This document shows positions 47,703 to 60,381 of a stretch of DNA of 64,000 nt, one piece after another. The stretch is from contig CM071590.1 of the NCBI GenBank assembly GCA_036429605.1, positions 4,774,001 through 4,838,000 of the forward strand, read 5' to 3'. Origin of the DNA: Cladobotryum mycophilum. Its lineage: Eukaryota; Ascomycota; Sordariomycetes; Hypocreales; Hypocreaceae. The notes below the pieces were generated by a model. The model was given only the letters and a program-made list of their open reading frames with translations. It did no database searches and was not told the DNA's origin. Made by a program: the position numbers and the translations under genes. Every line of letters begins with the position of its first letter. The first letter of the stretch is position 1.

Positions 47703-48495
47703 ATGGATCGTTTTTGGGTTGGGACGCCATACCAAGCATGCACAATGCACAGGTACCTAGATTTTTTTTTTTTTAATGAGCGCAGGGCCCCCGCCCAATA
47801 GCCCCCAGTGACGCGTGAAAGGTACATGGAGCCGGGACAGGGGGGGCCAAGAGGGCTCGGGTACAGGTTGATCAAAGGTACCTTTAGATGAATGTCAATT
47901 CGCAGTGGATGTCAGGTTCGGGATCTCGGGGCGCAAGTATTTCTAAACGTGACAAGCTCTGATGCGACCTGCAGTAGCTCCCCTTGAAATCACTGAGTTG
48001 GCTCAAGCCAGGTCACTTTTTGTGCCGTCCAGAGTTGCTGGCGATGGCCGGCGGTCTACTGCTTTGGGTACCTCCTGCTCCTCCTCCTCTTCGAAGGGAA
48101 GGGTTAGTACGAGTAGCCTCGACTGCTAGAGAGACAATATCATCGCCAACAGCAAAACAAAAATAAAAAGGGCGTCAGCACCAACGATGAATTTAACAAA
48201 GTTGGTAGTGCTACTACGTCAAGAACTGCCTCTACACTCTATAGATCTACAGTTATGAACGGTTTAACGCTGAGAATAGTAGTACTGGAGTAGGTACCCT
48301 AGTACCTAGTAGTGCATGCTACGTCTTGGAGGGAGAAGGGGAAGAAATGACATGGTTGACTTGGACAAGGTGAGCAGTGATCATCTGAGTTGTACAAGTA
48401 CCGGTACATCTAAAAACGACAATGATGGGAGCTGGAGGTACCAAGGTTTGCAACCACTGCAACAATAGCAAAGACACGTGAGAGCTTTCCATTGC

Positions 48496-48497
<2 letters not shown>

Positions 48498-48537
<40 letters not shown>

Positions 48538-48538
48538 A
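48498..48538. repeat. (CT)n microsatellite
   Basis: About 15 uninterrupted CT units followed by a short interrupted CT stretch. Confidence 0.85.
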
Positions 48539-50400
48539 TCACCTGCCTTGCTTAAACTCTAGCACTACCTAGTAGACAGTTTGAATAATCAAACCCAATA
48601 CCAACATATACTTACCTACATATTCATAGATGTCTATGAGATCCCTCCTCCACCATCTCTCGACATTGCCCGTCAAAGCTTCAAATTTCAACCCAATGAA
48701 AAAAAGAATGCCCAAAACTTCACACACATACAGGGAGGGAGAAAGAGTGAGAGAAAAGTCGGCGTGGCTTCAACCTTGCACATCTAGCTCCAGGGGTCAG
48801 TTCGGGAACTAATGGGAAAAAGACTGGGGCACGCGCTGTCTCCACGAGGGAGGGAGGACCTTAGCCATGGATTGCCTGTCCTTTTTTCTCTCCCTTGAAC
48901 CCTCTCTCTTCTTACAGCGCAAAGGAATTTGAATAGCCTACCAAGGGAATTTGAGGAGTCTCGATGGCATTTGCATTTTCCCTTGAAAACCACTAGTTCC
49001 TTTGATAGTTTAAACAACAACAAGTACAGGTTAGTAGTTGGCTGATTCATTCTCCGCCAAAAAAAAAAAGAAAAGAAAAGGGGGGGGGATACAGAATAAT
49101 AGACGTATGAAACTCGGCGCCCGCTTCAAAAAAAAAAACGCCAGTGGCGTGATGACTCGACCTTCCAAACCAAAAAAGCATGAGAAGACAGAATTGGTTT
49201 AGTCTTTGCATTTATCCAGTTGGAGCTGCCCAGATTGGTGGAGCTTGTGATTTATTGCGACTTGTAACAGCAACAACAGCAAGGATCGCCTGGACGGCAC
49301 CTCACAGTTCAAGGCACGGTAGCACCAAGTGAATAATATAACATGGCTTGAATTGTCTGTTCTGCCTTTTTTTCTCTCTCTACCCAATAAGAAGTGCTAT
49401 ATATATACTTTAGAGGTTTTTTTCTTTTTCTTTTTTCTTTTTTTTTTTCGTATGGATGAATAAGGAATTGGGTTCAAGCTTCATCATAGCAGCCGTTCAT
49501 TGTTCAACGGGCGGGCTTTTTCTGACCTTTTACTGACTTTCCGCTTGTGGAACCCTGACTGATGATGACTTTCAAATGCACAGCGCCACTTTTGACAACA
49601 GCATCCAAAAAAATAAAAATCAAACATCTCCGGACATCCATACGGCAATTTGTCTCACCGGCACGCCTCTTCCAAGAATGTTCTTTCAAGCCATCAAATA
49701 ACCCCCGATCCATTGCCCACCATGGCGAGCGTGTCCTCTTTCTATAACAAGAAGTGTGGCATGTTCTTAATCCGGTTCGCATTGCCTTGTTCAGCGTCTC
49801 ATTCAGATGATATACAGATGAGACAAAAGCTACCTTAGCAATCACTAGCAGTAGTCGTGCAGATATGATATCATGTGTTGGGCGTCTTCATAAACACACT
49901 TCGGTTCAATAAATAGTTCTCATGAAATTGCAAATATGGAAAATGACCAGCAACCACAGATTTTAATGCAAAGAGAAGCAAAAATAAAAAAAAGATGTTG
50001 GTTTTAATGCCAAATTATTAAGACAATCTAATCTATATGCCAGAGATAAAAGTAGGCTCGCTATGCAGTTTGCAAAAACCGTCTGCCGTCAACGTCGAAT
50101 AGCCTCACTGGACCTGCGTAGAGTCTCCTTCTGCTGGGTAGCTCGTGCTACCGCTTCAAATTCTACCCGTAATTACTCTCGTTCTTCTCCTCCTCTTGAG
50201 CTACGGGGTCCTCATTGATCAGCTTTCCCTCAAAGGATGGCCGAGACCTGTGGTGCTTTTACAAGCTAGAAGAATTGCTCCCTCATGGCCTCCAAGAAAT
50301 AGTAAAGCCGTATCCGAAACGCCCCACACAGCCGTAGAGTAGCGAAAAATCGACAGTGGAAAAAAATCATGCAGTTTAGGTTCATAGAAAGTCCCCCAGA

Positions 50401-51369
50401 TCAGAAGTTGGAGGACGCATTGACAGGTGTGGGTTGGTGGTAGTTTTCCAGCGTAGATTGGAACGGGTTTCTCTGGGGCGCACCACCGCCAGCCGAGCTT
50501 CCTCGCTCAGACTTCTCGGGGGCGTTGAGCTCGGTGTTGTAGTCCATGAGGCCATCGGCTTCCTCGGCATGCTTCTTGCGACCCCAGATTCGGAAAGCAA
50601 CCAGACCCAAGGCTCCCAGAACGATGGCACCACCAACACCAACGACAACGCCAATGATGGTGTTTCGGGTCTTAGACGACATACTAGACGACTTGTTGGC
50701 ATCGGGAGGGTTCAGAGCTGCGGTGTGAGTTGTCTTGGTGGTGGTGGTCTGAACGACTCTGGAGCCATCACTGTTGGTCCTGGTAACGACGGCGATCTCG
50801 GTTGACACGACTGGGGTCCAGATTACAGAGGGAGTTGTAGACTTGCTTCCTCCATTGCCGCTACCGCCACCGGAGCCGCCTCCGACAGATGTTGTGGAAG
50901 GACCAGCAGTTGGTGAAGGGCCAGCAGGGCTGGTCTCGCTAGAGCCTCCACCAACAGGGCTCGTAGCGGGTGGGGTCGTAGCGGGAGAGGATGAGGATGG
51001 GTCCGAGGGGCTGGTCGTCGCTGGCGGCTGGTCGTTCTCACTGCTGCTGCTGCTGCTGCTCGTCGTTGGCGGGGCTGCAGATGAGCTTGGTGGTGGTGTG
51101 GGAGACGGTGACTTTTCTGGACTGGTAGTCTCTGGGGTTGGGGTTGGAGGGGAAGGGGGAGCTACTGATTGGGTAGCACCACTAGCACCACCACCCAAGG
51201 TTGGCAACAAGGCATCAGTTGCGTCGATGGACATGAGGGTATTATCATCATCTGCTCGGATAGCCATGGCATGGCGATTGATCCTCGGGGCTTCCAGCCA
51301 TGTAGCTTGAGCGGCATAAAAGACAGAAACTGCTACAATGAGCAGCTGGATAAGTCGTGTGGCAAACAT
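50401..51369 (-). CDS. Mid2-like single-pass membrane protein (wall-stress-sensor type)
   Basis: A single exon of 322 residues. The N-terminus (MFATRLIQLLIVAVSVFYAAQA) is a signal peptide. Residues about 65-210 are Ser/Thr/Pro-rich with little secondary structure, as expected of a heavily O-mannosylated ectodomain that crosses the wall. A helix of about 22 residues (TIIGVVVGVGGAIVLGALGLVAF) is followed by the stop-transfer cluster RIWGRKK and an acidic cytoplasmic tail of about 65 residues containing EKSERGSS and NPFQSTLENYHQP. This is the arrangement of the fungal Mid2/Wsc-type sensors that signal to the cell-wall-integrity pathway through Rho1. No Cys-rich WSC domain is present, so Mid2-like fits better than Wsc. 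The sensor role is inferred from architecture only. There is no intron. Confidence 0.75.
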   Translation of the reverse strand: MFATRLIQLLIVAVSVFYAAQATWLEAPRINRHAMAIRADDDNTLMSIDATDALLPTLGGGASGATQSVAPPSPPTPTPETTSPEKSPSPTPPPSSSAAPPTTSSSSSSSENDQPPATTSPSDPSSSSPATTPPATSPVGGGSSETSPAGPSPTAGPSTTSVGGGSGGGSGNGGSKSTTPSVIWTPVVSTEIAVVTRTNSDGSRVVQTTTTKTTHTAALNPPDANKSSSMSSKTRNTIIGVVVGVGGAIVLGALGLVAFRIWGRKKHAEEADGLMDYNTELNAPEKSERGSSAGGGAPQRNPFQSTLENYHQPTPVNASSNF

Positions 51370-54300
51370 GATTGAAATGTCGGGGGAAAAAATGATGCGT
51401 AAACAAATGTGTTTGTGCGAAGTCTAAGTTGAAAAGAAGAATCCGCTTCTGATTATCGGAATCGTCGGAATCTCTCAGTATCGACGAGTTGATGACAATC
51501 GAGTCGAAGCCCAAGAGGCAAGCAAACCGGAGGCGTGGGCTCCTCCCGCGTCGTCACAGCAGCGAGACGAAGGGGAAATCAGCCTTCAGGGGATAGAACG
51601 AGTGATGATGAAACCTGAGGAGGCGTCGGTCGGCTAATTCAAAGGTTTGATGGAAGTGTCGATTCGATAAAGGGTCCTGTCAGGCAAAGAAAAGGGGAGC
51701 CAAGGGGACGATGAGATATGATTTTATCTAGGGTGTGTAAATGGGGCTAGAAATGATCGGTCGCGAAGCGCAAAATGAAAGGGTCAGAAAAACGAAGGAC
51801 AAGAATGAAGTGTGAAAACTGAAGCTGAGGTAAAACGAGTGTCTTTTAGGGAGGAGGGCCAGGGTTGGTTTTGCAAAAACAAAGGAATGGGAGAGAGTTG
51901 GATGGAACTCGTATTCCGTTGGCGCGAGGGAGGACGGGACCCATTCATTCAACAGAAAACACACCAATGCCTTCCATGCTCAAAGAGTGCCACTCAATTC
52001 ACTGTGCATAAAAAAAAACAAGCCCCAAAGGCCCCAAAAGTGCCCCCCCCCAAAACAAAAAGAGTGTCCTTCCCCCGGACACCAACCTCCTCAGGTGGGT
52101 TTTGTGTACCCCAAGCTTCATGCTAGGTGCCTACACAACCGCCCTGCGCCTCGCTGCATCAGCCAATGGCCATGCCCCAGGCTGCTTACCTGGTGGATCA
52201 GGTGGGTAGACCTTGATAAACTCACATTCACAATCCAGGAGAATGATCATCTTTGTTATGATGGTTGTTTTTGGTTTTATCTGGTTTGTCTCTGTCCTTC
52301 ATCTTCTTGTCCTTGGAATAATAAATTTTGTCTCTTATCCCTTGCATGAACATACCAACCTATATTAAATACTATAGAAATGAAAGTACCGCTGCCGACT
52401 TATGAAACCGCCTCCGAATCAGCCTCATCAAGATTGCTGCGAAACCACTCTCTCTCTCTCTCACGCCGCTTATCAGGTCGGAGTCTTAGGATCGGTATTT
52501 TGTTGAGTTTAGGGAGTCGGTTGCAGGGCTAAATTTAGCAGGCATAAAGCATCAAAGCTTCCAAAGCTTTAATCAACCAACAAACCAACTTGTTCCTATG
52601 GTTCTTATTCAACGGCCACCATGCCGACGATGTCACGATACCATAAAACATTGAGAAGCTCGTCATTGGTTGGTTTTATTTCTCATGTGTGTTAAAGGGC
52701 CACGCAACCACACAAAACAGCGCAGCCATCGATTCACATGCATGTTACATGCCATAAAAGATGAAGCAATCAGCCACTGCAAGGTAGAGTGTGGCTTCTT
52801 GTGTATTGACACCACCGCCGCGCCTTTGGAAGCGTGACACCCAATATGCACCCTCCATGCACCCTACATAACCCCGCCAAGCTCACGAGGCTCCTGAGCT
52901 TTACGCAAGTGTCAGTTCACTTTTACTCGAGCTTGAACAGATCAGCTTCCATCGCCCGCAACCGGCCCATCTGGACCTCTTGAAGTGTTTACTCATGTTT
53001 CACAAGTTGCTTCTTGGCCATCTCATTGTCGGCTCATGTCCAAAAGAGTAACATTTTTTGTTATTGCATGCATGGATATCACTCCTTGCTGTTGCATCTT
53101 GGTGTGTTTCATCGACTATCCTCTCCGCACATTGGCCACAGAGGGGTGCCACCAAATGCAGGAGCAGGGAATGCATCCCGTTGGTGCTGGTCTTTGACTC
53201 TTGAAAAAGGAAAATTTTGTGGCCTCATCATTACGGGCCGGGAGGGTAATTAAAGGTATTTTATTTGCTGCCTTGCAATCCTCTACGACCTTTTTATCCG
53301 GCGTACTGGACTTGTTTGCATTAAATGGTGTGTTTTTTTATTCCTTTCATATAAAACTGCGATAATATCGATTCAATCTGAGACACACTGGACCTCTACC
53401 CTACGAACAACACCTTCATGGTCGCCGCGTCGGTAGTCTTCAGAATCAAATGAACCAGACTTCGAGGCTTCGAGGCTTGACGAGTTTTCACTGGCCCTCA
53501 TTAGCTTGTGTTCGCCTTGAAATCGTGTAGATAATAGCCTGTTTCTCTTTAGATAGTTATCAATTAGAATGTTTGAACTGAGATCCTTACCTTGGGTCGA
53601 GAGCAATACTACTCCGGCATTGCCATTTAGAGGACCTGCAGTTGCATTAACGCGATAGCAACTATGCCAAGAAAGCTGAGGCGAACTGGCAAGGAATGGT
53701 GGTTTAGGAAGATGTTAGGCGTCTAATATATAATAAAGATTTGAAATTTCGGCTGAGGTTGAGATTGCTATAGAGTGTCTTGACATAAAACCTCGTAACA
53801 CGACGACGTTTTGTGTTTGCTTGACAGAGTGCTGTCCGGGATATCAAGCCTGCAAGGCAGAGTAACACGCCGAGGAAAAGGCAGGGCACAACGCAGCAAA
53901 TTGGATTTCACTTATACCTCACACACATAGACATTCAAACACTTGGACGGAATTCCACATTGGGTAAGCCATTACACATAATGTGCGACTCAGATGGGTA
54001 ATTTACAATATATAGAGTCGTAAAGATAAGGCCTAATAAATGATTCGTTTCGGTTTCACCACAGGCCTAGCAACCTACCCTAGACTCAAACACGATGGCG
54101 TTGATAAAACTACGTAGCGAGTGATTGGTAATATTACGCAAACTCAGATGAATTCATCGACCGCGAAAAAAAAGAAAGAAAAAAGAAAAAAATACAATAA
54201 AATTATTTGCTGTTGAATTAAGCTAGTAGATTAGCTTATTTGTGTGTGGATTTTCGCTTTGCATTCTTTCATGTATGCCGTAAATATGCCACCGCTTTCC

Positions 54301-54513
54301 AGCTTTCTTTTGGCCTATATCTTAAAATACCAAGACCTACAGAGGACATACCAGCGGCACAGAAGCAAGTCAAATATGAAACCTACAACATCAATATCCA
54401 CTCACCCGTCTCCATATCCGTACTGCTACCTCCTACATGAGAAGTTCTAGAATGGCATAATCAACCTGTTCAGACCTCTATCAAACTCCTTCCGAAGGGG
54501 GGCCAACCATACT
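51370..54513. other. 3.1 kb gene-free interval, AT-rich at its right end
   Basis: Promoter of the Mid2-like gene on the left; the right part (about 53.6-54.4 kb) is noticeably AT-rich compared with the rest. No open frame with protein-like features. The AT-rich part could be a decayed mobile element, but no terminal repeats or coding remnants are visible. Confidence 0.5.
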
Positions 54514-55955
54514 ATGGAAGTGGATGATTCTGTCCAGAGATCAACGCCGTCGATTAGTAACGCGGGCAGCATCGACCCAAAAGCGCCGTTTACCATTCAT
54601 ACGAGCCTTCTTTTCGATCCAAAACTGAAGCTATTTAGGCGGAATATGTCAATTGTCATTTGCCCGGCATCTGGATGCGTCGTCGATGTTTACCATTATG
54701 ACTCCAATCCCATTGTTCACGAGCGGGACATAGATCTACGGGGCAAGGTTGTCATGCCTGGCTTTGTAGATGCCCATACTCACATCTTTCTACATTCATA
54801 TAGGTAGGTGATGACACTATCAGAGCATCTAATCGTGTAGCTAATAAAGATGGTAGAGAGAGACCCGCACAAGAACAGATGCGAGACGAAAGCATTGTTG
54901 AGCGAACAATTCGTGCAACTACTCACGCTCGCAGAGCTCTTGTGTCTGGCTACACTACTTACCGCGACCTTGGATCTGAGGGCATGGGTGCCTTTGATGT
55001 AAGCCTTAGGGATGCCATCAACCGCGGCCTCGCTCCTGGCCCTCGCCTTTTTGTAGCTACGCATGCGCTCACCAGCACTGGGTCTTATGAAGTACGCACC
55101 GAGAATGCAGCAAATGGCGTCACCGGCCCTCAGATATCTGACCCTTGTGACGGGCCAGTTGGTGTAAGACGTGCCGTCCGCAGACGAGTTGCAGATGGCG
55201 CCGATGTGATCAAATTTTACGCAGACTACCGGAGAAAAGTCATGCGATTCCCTCCGCTGCAAACGCATCCCTACATTGGAGGGATACCACATGCACCTAG
55301 AAATGCGAACCCTCAGGTCATCATGTTCACGCAGGAAGAAATGAATGCTATCGTAGACGAGGCGAAACTGGCTAATTTGCCGGTCGCTTGTCACGCTGGA
55401 TCGACAAAGGGAGCAATCATGGCAGCCAAAGCAGGCGTGACAAGTATTGAGCATGGAGAGAGTGGTTCGGCAGAGTTGATACAAGAGATGCTGCAGAACG
55501 ACTGCATCTATGTGCCGACGTTGGCTGCCACTGAGGTAATGCACAAGCAAGAACTTGCTTCAATGCAAAAGTTTGTCAAGCAGGCATATGACGCTGGCGT
55601 CCGTTTAGCCGCTGGTGGTGACACGGGAGTCTTTAACCATGGTGAGGGGGTTCGAGAGATGGAACTCATGATTGAGGCGGGAATCCCCGTGGAAGACGTG
55701 TTGGAGGCGTGCATGGTTGGCGGATGGGAAGCGTGCGGCAAAGATGCCTGTGGTTACCAGTTTGGGTGGTTAGCCAGAGGCGCACGGGCAGATGTCATCG
55801 CATTGGACTCGGATCCTCGGGCCGACAATGAGGCGCTTCGCAAGGTCATCTTTGTGATGAAGGATGGCAAGATTTGGAGGCGAGATACGGTTCCTGCAGG
55901 TCTTATCCAGCTGGCTCTCGAGGATGCGGGCTGGACATTTGAGAATTCTCGATAA
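54514..55955 (+). CDS. Metal-dependent amidohydrolase (imidazolonepropionase/ochratoxinase-like)
   Basis: Two exons (54514-54803 and 54857-55955) with a 53 bp intron (GTAGGT donor, GTAG acceptor) give 462 residues. The fold is the amidohydrolase TIM barrel with a beta-sandwich from both ends (VVDVYHYDSNPIV...DIDLRGKVVMPGFVDAHTH and RADVIALDSDPRADNEAL). Metal ligands are visible: HTH at the end of strand 1, a Lys candidate in ADVIKFYADYR, His in PVACHAGSTKG, His in VTSIEHGESG and Asp in AAGGDTGVFNHGE. The set is complete, so the enzyme should be active. Family members hydrolyse cyclic amides, dipeptides or amide-linked toxins. It is cytosolic by sequence (no signal peptide). The substrate is unknown, and it lies 22 kb from the PKS, so no link to the cluster is claimed. 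Confidence 0.88.
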
Positions 55956-56902
55956 GAATACCCCGTAGGAGCAATCAAGACGGCGGCATGCAATCATACC
56001 CGACGGCACAATTCCTCTCGCTTAAGGCAAATTTGCCAAGTCAAATGTCATTTTCTCCTCCCCTGTGTTGGTCAGGCCACACAGGACCTTAGACCCTCTG
56101 CGATCTGCAAGATGAGGAAATCACCGTCGTAATGAACATTTTCTTAGCTGGGTCTCACTCTCCACTGCAAAGGCAATTGCAATGTCTCAACCCCGCGCTT
56201 TCTAAACCGAGGGATAAGAGAAAGAGAGAGAGAGGAAGAAGCTGCTCCTTTGCAGCCCCAATAGTTCTCTCTTTCTGTTTGTCTGTATTTGTCCCTTTGA
56301 CCAATCAAGCAAATACAATTACATCTCACGCTCTCGCATTCTCATTTTAATATGAATATAATACTAAAGAAGAAACCTATTTTCAAATCTTGCTAGCAAG
56401 TAGTATAATTCGATTCGTGGCTGGTGATGGTGATTGCGGTGGCTGTTTGGTAAAATACAGACATCTATGGATTGATGAAACAAAAATTCGGAAGGTACGA
56501 GCAACATGCTTTTTACCTTTGGAACACCAACCACCACCACCACTTCTCACCGTTGCTACTCCAACATTTGCATCCATTCCATAAAGAAAAAAGGCCAGGA
56601 TCAGGGTACCTGGTAAATATGCCAACAATGAGCAGGTTCATCCGTCAAGGTGACACTACCTAGTACTTACCCAACTATGTGTAATGCGATGGAACGTCGG
56701 GGTCTCCTTCCGTTGCATCCACACCTCTTCTGCTCCCAGACGACCGAAGCTTTTAAAAACTTGATTTCTCGCTGCTCTCTAACTACTACGACATACTTCA
56801 AGCATTCTGTTTTCTTCTTCTTCTTCTTCTTCTCCTTCCGAATCACGGGTGCGGACAGTCAATCAAGTGAGGTCGCTGAGCAGTGAGAAGCATTCAACCA
56901 CG
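55956..56902. other. Intergenic, promoter of beta-galactosidase
   Basis: About 950 bp. A CTT-rich run near 56810-56835 lies just upstream of the beta-galactosidase start. No gene seen. Confidence 0.55.
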
Positions 56903-59900
56903 ATGAAGCTATCCGGATTGATATCCGCGGTTGCCGCCGTCTCAATCGGCAGCAATGCCATGAGCACTGCTGGACGTGGTGGCCGACCTTCAGATATGAT
57001 CCACGAAGCTACGAAGCGCCAACCGCGCCAGAATCTGGTTACTTGGGATGAGCATTCTCTTTTTATCCGTGGCGAACGAGTCATGATCTTCTCCGGCGAA
57101 GTCCATCCATTCCGCCTACCTGTACCTTCGCTCTATTCCGATATCTTTCAGAAAGTAAAAGCATTGGGTTTCAATACGGTATCATTTTACGCCGACTGGG
57201 CACTTCTCGAGGGCAAGCCGGGCGAATTCCACGACGACGGCATCTTCGACATTGACACCTTCATTGACGCTGCGACCAAGGCTGGAATTTATTTACTGGC
57301 ACGTCCGGGACCCTATATCAATGCTGAGGTCTCTGGTGGTGGGTTTCCGGGCTGGCTACAAAGAGTAAAAGGCACTTTGAGGACAGATGCTCCAGATTAT
57401 CTGAACGCAACGGACAAGTAAGGCTGAAATCCACATCTACTTTCCCCTCAAAGCCCTCGGCAATCAAACTAACATTACTTCAGTTATATGGCAAGTATTT
57501 CAAAGAAAATTGCCAAGGCACAGATCACAAATGGCGGTCCGGTTATTCTGTACCAACCAGAAAATGAGTATACGCGAGGTCAGGGCGATATCATTTTCCC
57601 AAACCACAAGTATATGCAATACGTAATCGACCAAGCTCTTAATGCCGGAATCACCGTTCCACTAATCAACAACGACGCCTACGCTAATAATATCGGCGCC
57701 CCAGGGACTGGTATTGGATCCGTAGATATTTACGTATGACTTACGATCAACACCTCCCCAAGTCAATTTGTGCTGAGTATTTGTAACAGGGTCACGATAG
57801 CTACCCGGCTGGTTTTGACTGCGTACGTCAAGATCTTACAAATCATTGGGTAGTTACATTTTACTGATGACTGAATAGGCCAAACCGACTGTCTGGCCTG
57901 CAAACGAGTTGCCTACGGATTTCCGGAGCAAACATCTTCAGATGAGCCCAAAGACACCATTCTCATTGGTTGAGGTTAGTGTTATACCCTCATTTGGTGT
58001 TGATACGATTCTAAAACACATTGTAGTTTCAAGGCGGTTCTTTTGACCCATTTGGAGGATGGGGCTTTGAACAATGTTCTGGTTTGGTAAACCATGAGTT
58101 TGTCAGAGTATTCTATAAAAATAACATGGCCGCGGGCGTCACAATATTCAACATTTATATGGTATGTCGGCCCCTTTCTTTTATAACAATTTTCTTCACC
58201 GATTATGAATAAAGCTGAATACTATTGCTAGATCTTTGGCGGTACAAACTGGGGGAACCTCGGACACCCGGGAGGTTATACATCTTATGACTACGCTGCC
58301 GTGAGTTAAATAAACAATTTGAATTACTGGAATAAATTGGACTAACTAGAAAAATCGACAGAGCATCAGGGAAGATCGCACCGTCGATCGTGAAAAATAC
58401 TCTGAACTCAAGCTTCAAGGGCAGTTCATGAAAGTCTCACCAGGTTATCTAGTTGCCGCAGCCGGTAACTTGACCCAAGGAGTCTACAGTGATAACAAAA
58501 ACGTCACAATTACTCCCCTCCTGGCCAAGGAGCATGGCCATTTCTTTGTCGTACGTCATACAAATCATACAACCACTGACTCTGCATCTTATAAACTCAA
58601 ACTCCCTACTTCTGCCGGAGAGCTCTCTATACCACAATTGGGCGGAAGTCTTAGTCTGCATGGTCGCGACTCCAAGTTTCACGTTACTGATTACCCAGTT
58701 GGCGACTACAATCTGTTGTATTCTACTGCGGAGATCTTCACATGGAAGAAATTTGCTGACAGAACGGTCCTCATTCTGTATGGTGGAGCAGACGAATTGC
58801 ACGAGTTAGCTTTGACAAATCCTTTCAACAACAAGGTTGCCCCCAAAATAAACATGGTAGAAGGCGATGGGATAGTTGTTAAAAGAATGACGGATTCAAT
58901 GGTCGTTATGCAATGGAAGACATCTACCACCAGAGCCGTCGTTCAATTTGACAATTTGGATATTTACTTGGTCGGTGAGTAACAAATCATTAGCACCCGT
59001 GGTGGAGATATTGAACGATGCATTGCTGACAAGCAGCGCAGATCGTAATGCTGCATACAACTATTGGGTCCCTACACTCCCAGGAAAAGGCCAACAGTCA
59101 GCGTATGGTAGCTCATTAATGAACCCCGAAGCTGTCATTGTCAACGGAGGCTATCTTATCCGCTCAGTCTCTCTCCAGGGCTCAACGTTATCCCTTCAGG
59201 CTGACTTCAACGTCTCGACATCCATCGAAATTATTGGCATACCAAAAGGTGCCACAAAACTGAAGATTAATGGGGAAGAGGTCAATCACACCGTGTCATT
59301 CTTGGGCGACTGGATCACAAAGCCTGATGTTAAGCTACCGAGCATTCAAGTTCCAGATCTGTCCGCCCTCCAGTGGTACCGTCTAGATTCACTACCAGAA
59401 GTGCAGAAGGACTACGATGATAAACTGTGGCCGCTGGCTGATCATACCACATCTAACAACTCCGTTGCTCCTTTGACGAACCCAGTCTCGCTCTATGGCG
59501 CCGATTACGGATTCAACACAGGCACACTTGTGTTCCGCGGTTACTTCACGGCACAAGCAGCCGAATCTGAGCTAAAGCTTATAACTCAAGGAGGGAATGC
59601 ATTTGCGAGTTCTATCTGGCTGAATGGCACCTTCATTGGGGGCTTCAAGGGCACTGACCGCGATGCTAGTAACGATTCAACATACAAACTAACTAATCTT
59701 TCAAAGAACGAAAAGTATGTCCTGACTGTGGTTGTGGACTCTACTGGTCTCAACGAGGACTTTAACCTTGGCCTCGATGATATCAAATTCCCACGCGGCA
59801 TTCTCTACTACCAGCTCTCATCCTTTAATGGCCAGAAGATTCCCATTTCGCCCTGGAAAATCACGGGCAATCTTGGAGGTGAATCCTACCAAGATAAATT

Positions 59901-60381
59901 CCGCGGACCTCTAAATGAAGGTGGTCTCTTCTTTGAACGCCAGGGCTACCACCTTGCATCCCCTCCTCTGGATAAGTTTGAACGCGGATCGCCTTACGAC
60001 GGCATACCCCATGCCGGTGTTGCGTTCTACTCTGCAAAACTATCTCTTGATCTCCCATCTAATAGATACGACATTCCTCTGTCTTTTGTCTTCGACAACA
60101 CTACTGATGCTGCCCCTTACCGGGCATTACTCTACGTTAATGGTTTCCAATACGGAAAATACGTCGGTAACATTGGCCCTCAGACTGAGTTCCCCGTTCC
60201 GGAGGGCATTTTGGACTATCATGGAGATAACTGGATCGGCTTGGGTCTCTGGGCCCTCGAAAGCCACGGCGCAAAGGTACCCGGGTTGAAGCTCAAAGCC
60301 CATTCGCCCATATTGACAAGTCGAGAGAGGGTTGAATTGGTCAAAGGTCCGGCGTACAGCAAGAGGCATGGAGCATACTAA
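56903..60381 (+). CDS. lacA: Secreted beta-galactosidase, glycoside hydrolase family 35
   Basis: Eight exons (56903-57417, 57484-57733, 57790-57822, 57879-57974, 58027-58161, 58232-58300, 58362-58974, 59042-60381) give 1,016 residues; all phases agree. The last intron must end at the third AG (GCGCAG) to yield DRNAAYNYWVP. The start (MKLSGLISAVAAVSIGSNA) is a signal peptide; a GTG-led upstream extension would destroy it. The TIM barrel has GEVHPFRLPVPSLYSDIFQKVKALGFNTVS, RPGPYINAEVSGGGFPGWL, the acid/base Glu in YQPENEYTRG and the nucleophile Glu in FSLVEFQGGSFDPFGG. Beta-sandwich domains with many N-glycosylation sites follow. Length and order match the fungal LacA type, which releases terminal beta-galactose from plant cell-wall polymers or lactose. 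No intact regulator is linked. Confidence 0.94.

Larger units (their letters stand above)
46857..50400. other. 3.5 kb gene-free interval
   Basis: The region upstream of the coiled-coil gene and downstream of the next minus-strand gene. It holds homopolymer tracts, an ATCC microsatellite (about 47681-47702), a long CT microsatellite (about 48498-48538), and TACTTGTAC/GGTACC-rich DNA around 48290-48420. No open frame longer than about 170 codons and none with recognisable features. Confidence 0.6.

Noticed and set aside
53373..53889. Two small minus-strand open frames
   Set aside because: Short, biased by AT-rich DNA and without recognisable motifs.
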